Shown: piece after piece, positions 63,316-64,000 of the stretch | Position numbering within the stretch: position 1 is the first letter of the stretch | Layout: every line of letters begins with the position of its first letter | Assembly (NCBI GenBank): GCA_951799425.1 | Contig: OX637402.1 | Location: 8,026,001-8,090,000 of the forward strand | Origin: Ilex aquifolium | Lineage: Eukaryota; Streptophyta; Magnoliopsida; Aquifoliales; Aquifoliaceae | Reading direction: 5' to 3' | DNA length: 64,000 nucleotides | The notes under the pieces: model-generated | The model's input: only the letters and a program-made list of their open reading frames with translations | Told to the model about the DNA's origin: nothing | Databases searched by the model: none | Position numbers and translations under genes: made by a program

Positions 63316-64000
63316 ATTCCTCAATTCCATGGAATGGAATGAGAAAATCCTTACCTACACATTGAGGAATTTGAGGAAATAGTTGGAACATTCATTACAA
63401 ATCATGCCATGGAAGACATGGGACGCATGAAATTATTTCCCTTCTCCCTCAAGGACAATGCAAAAACTTGGTTGAACTCGTTGAAACCCTGCTCGATAAG
63501 TTCTTGGGCACAAATGTTATCCGAATTTCTAAACAAATTTTTTTCAGTGCCCAAGCCAACTGCTCTAAAGAAACAAATTCAAAAATTTTCAAAAAAAACC
63601 CAATGAGCAGTTCTATCAGTGTTGAGATAGATACAAGGACTTGTTACACTCCATTCCACATCATGGATTCGAACAATGGAAATTGGTTAGTTTCTTCTAC
63701 GAAGGAATTACGTCGGGCCACTGACAATTTATTGACATGATGTGCAATGGAGAGTTTTTGAGTAAGGATCCCGATGAGGCCCTCGAGTACTTTAACATAT
63801 TGGCAGAAAATGCCCAATCTTGGGATATCATGGATCCCACCGATGTGTCAAGGTCCTCTTCGGGAAGTCAACCAAGTGGAGGAGGGATGTATAACTTGCG
63901 TGACCAAGAAGACTTACTTGCCAAGATAACAAAATTATCCTGTAAGGTGGAGAGCTTAGAGGTGAATAGGAGGCATGAGGTGTCAAATGTCACGATGGCC
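63316..64000 (+). pseudogene. outer element gag, second part
   Basis: Gag resumes after the nested element: HIEEFEEIVGTFITNHAMED, GRMKLFPFSLKDNAKTWLNS, LKPCSISSWAQMLSEFLNKF. This is the Athila/Tat capsid core (RLFPFSLKDxAKxWLNSL). The later part is in several frames and reaches the window end. Fossil. Confidence 0.88.

Larger units (their letters stand above)
47842..64000 (+). mobile_element. Ty3/gypsy Athila/Tat-type element, continues past the window, split by an Athila-like element
   Basis: Plus-strand element with 5' LTR 47842-49566 (family C), a degenerate primer-binding site and gag in two pieces: 49702-50037, then 63316-64000 after the nested element 50038-63314. Protease, RT and 3' LTR would be right of the window. 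The gag has several breaks. It is the element that gave rise to the family C solo LTRs, or a close relative. Confidence 0.82.

Noticed and set aside
63158-63391. 77-codon minus-strand ORF
   Set aside because: Spans the LTR end of the Athila-like element and the gag of the outer element; no domain.

Overview
This is a window of a flowering-plant nuclear genome, most likely a eudicot. It is AT-rich, contains an intronless pentatricopeptide-repeat (PPR) gene, and is dominated by LTR retrotransposons inserted into one another. I see no rRNA or tRNA gene, no CRISPR array and no prokaryotic gene organisation. The only complete host gene is a P-class PPR gene on the minus strand at 30830-33412, related as far as I can tell to Arabidopsis At5g08310.

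Layout. About 300-7257 is a decayed Ty3/gypsy element of Tat type on the minus strand. It carries a SINE (1019-3907, 13-bp target duplication) that is itself split by a 2.75-kb solo LTR (1078-3828), a hAT-like MITE (4455-5133) and a second MITE (5405-5733). 7737-15742 is a pol-less chromovirus derivative (E2), inserted into an old Copia LTR and hit by two solo LTRs (9471-11297 and 12393-15260). 15743-18184 is Copia debris. 18512-29505 is a Ty1/copia element on the minus strand, interrupted by a chromodomain-bearing Ty3/gypsy element (E3, 20708-26759). 29506-33723 is the PPR gene with its 3' and 5' flanks. 33724-41106 is a gag-only terminal-repeat element (TR-GAG type) whose 5' LTR carries a 2.7-kb solo LTR (34129-36823). 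41107-47841 is mostly host AT-rich DNA with MITEs, local repeats, a solo LTR (43860-45459) and a possible 5' end of a small host gene near 45617-46120. From 47842 to the window end lies a Ty3/gypsy element of Athila/Tat type, split by an Athila-like element on the minus strand (50038-63314), which in turn carries a solo LTR (51342-53278).

I worked out most boundaries by eye from TG...CA ends and 5-bp target-site duplications: GGGGG, CAACT, TTTTC, CTGCT, CTTGG and GGTAG are perfect, while ATTGT/ATCGT, ATATG/GTATG and CAACA/CAGCA are near-perfect. At least five insertions are solo LTRs, so unequal recombination has been active here.

The most unusual signal is an array of short perfect palindromes inside the long LTRs. 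In two copies of one LTR family (family A: 1078-3828 and 34129-36823) the arrays sit at the same place in homologous flanks, but the repeated palindrome is CCTTCCGGAAGG in one and GCTACCGGTAGC in the other: both arms changed together and self-complementarity was kept. Related GTACCGGTAC or CTACCGGTAG modules recur in two other LTR families (B and C). The gag-only element next to the PPR gene shares its primer-binding site with the Tat-type element and carries a long antisense ORF just inside its 3' LTR. All retroelements are treated as fossils.
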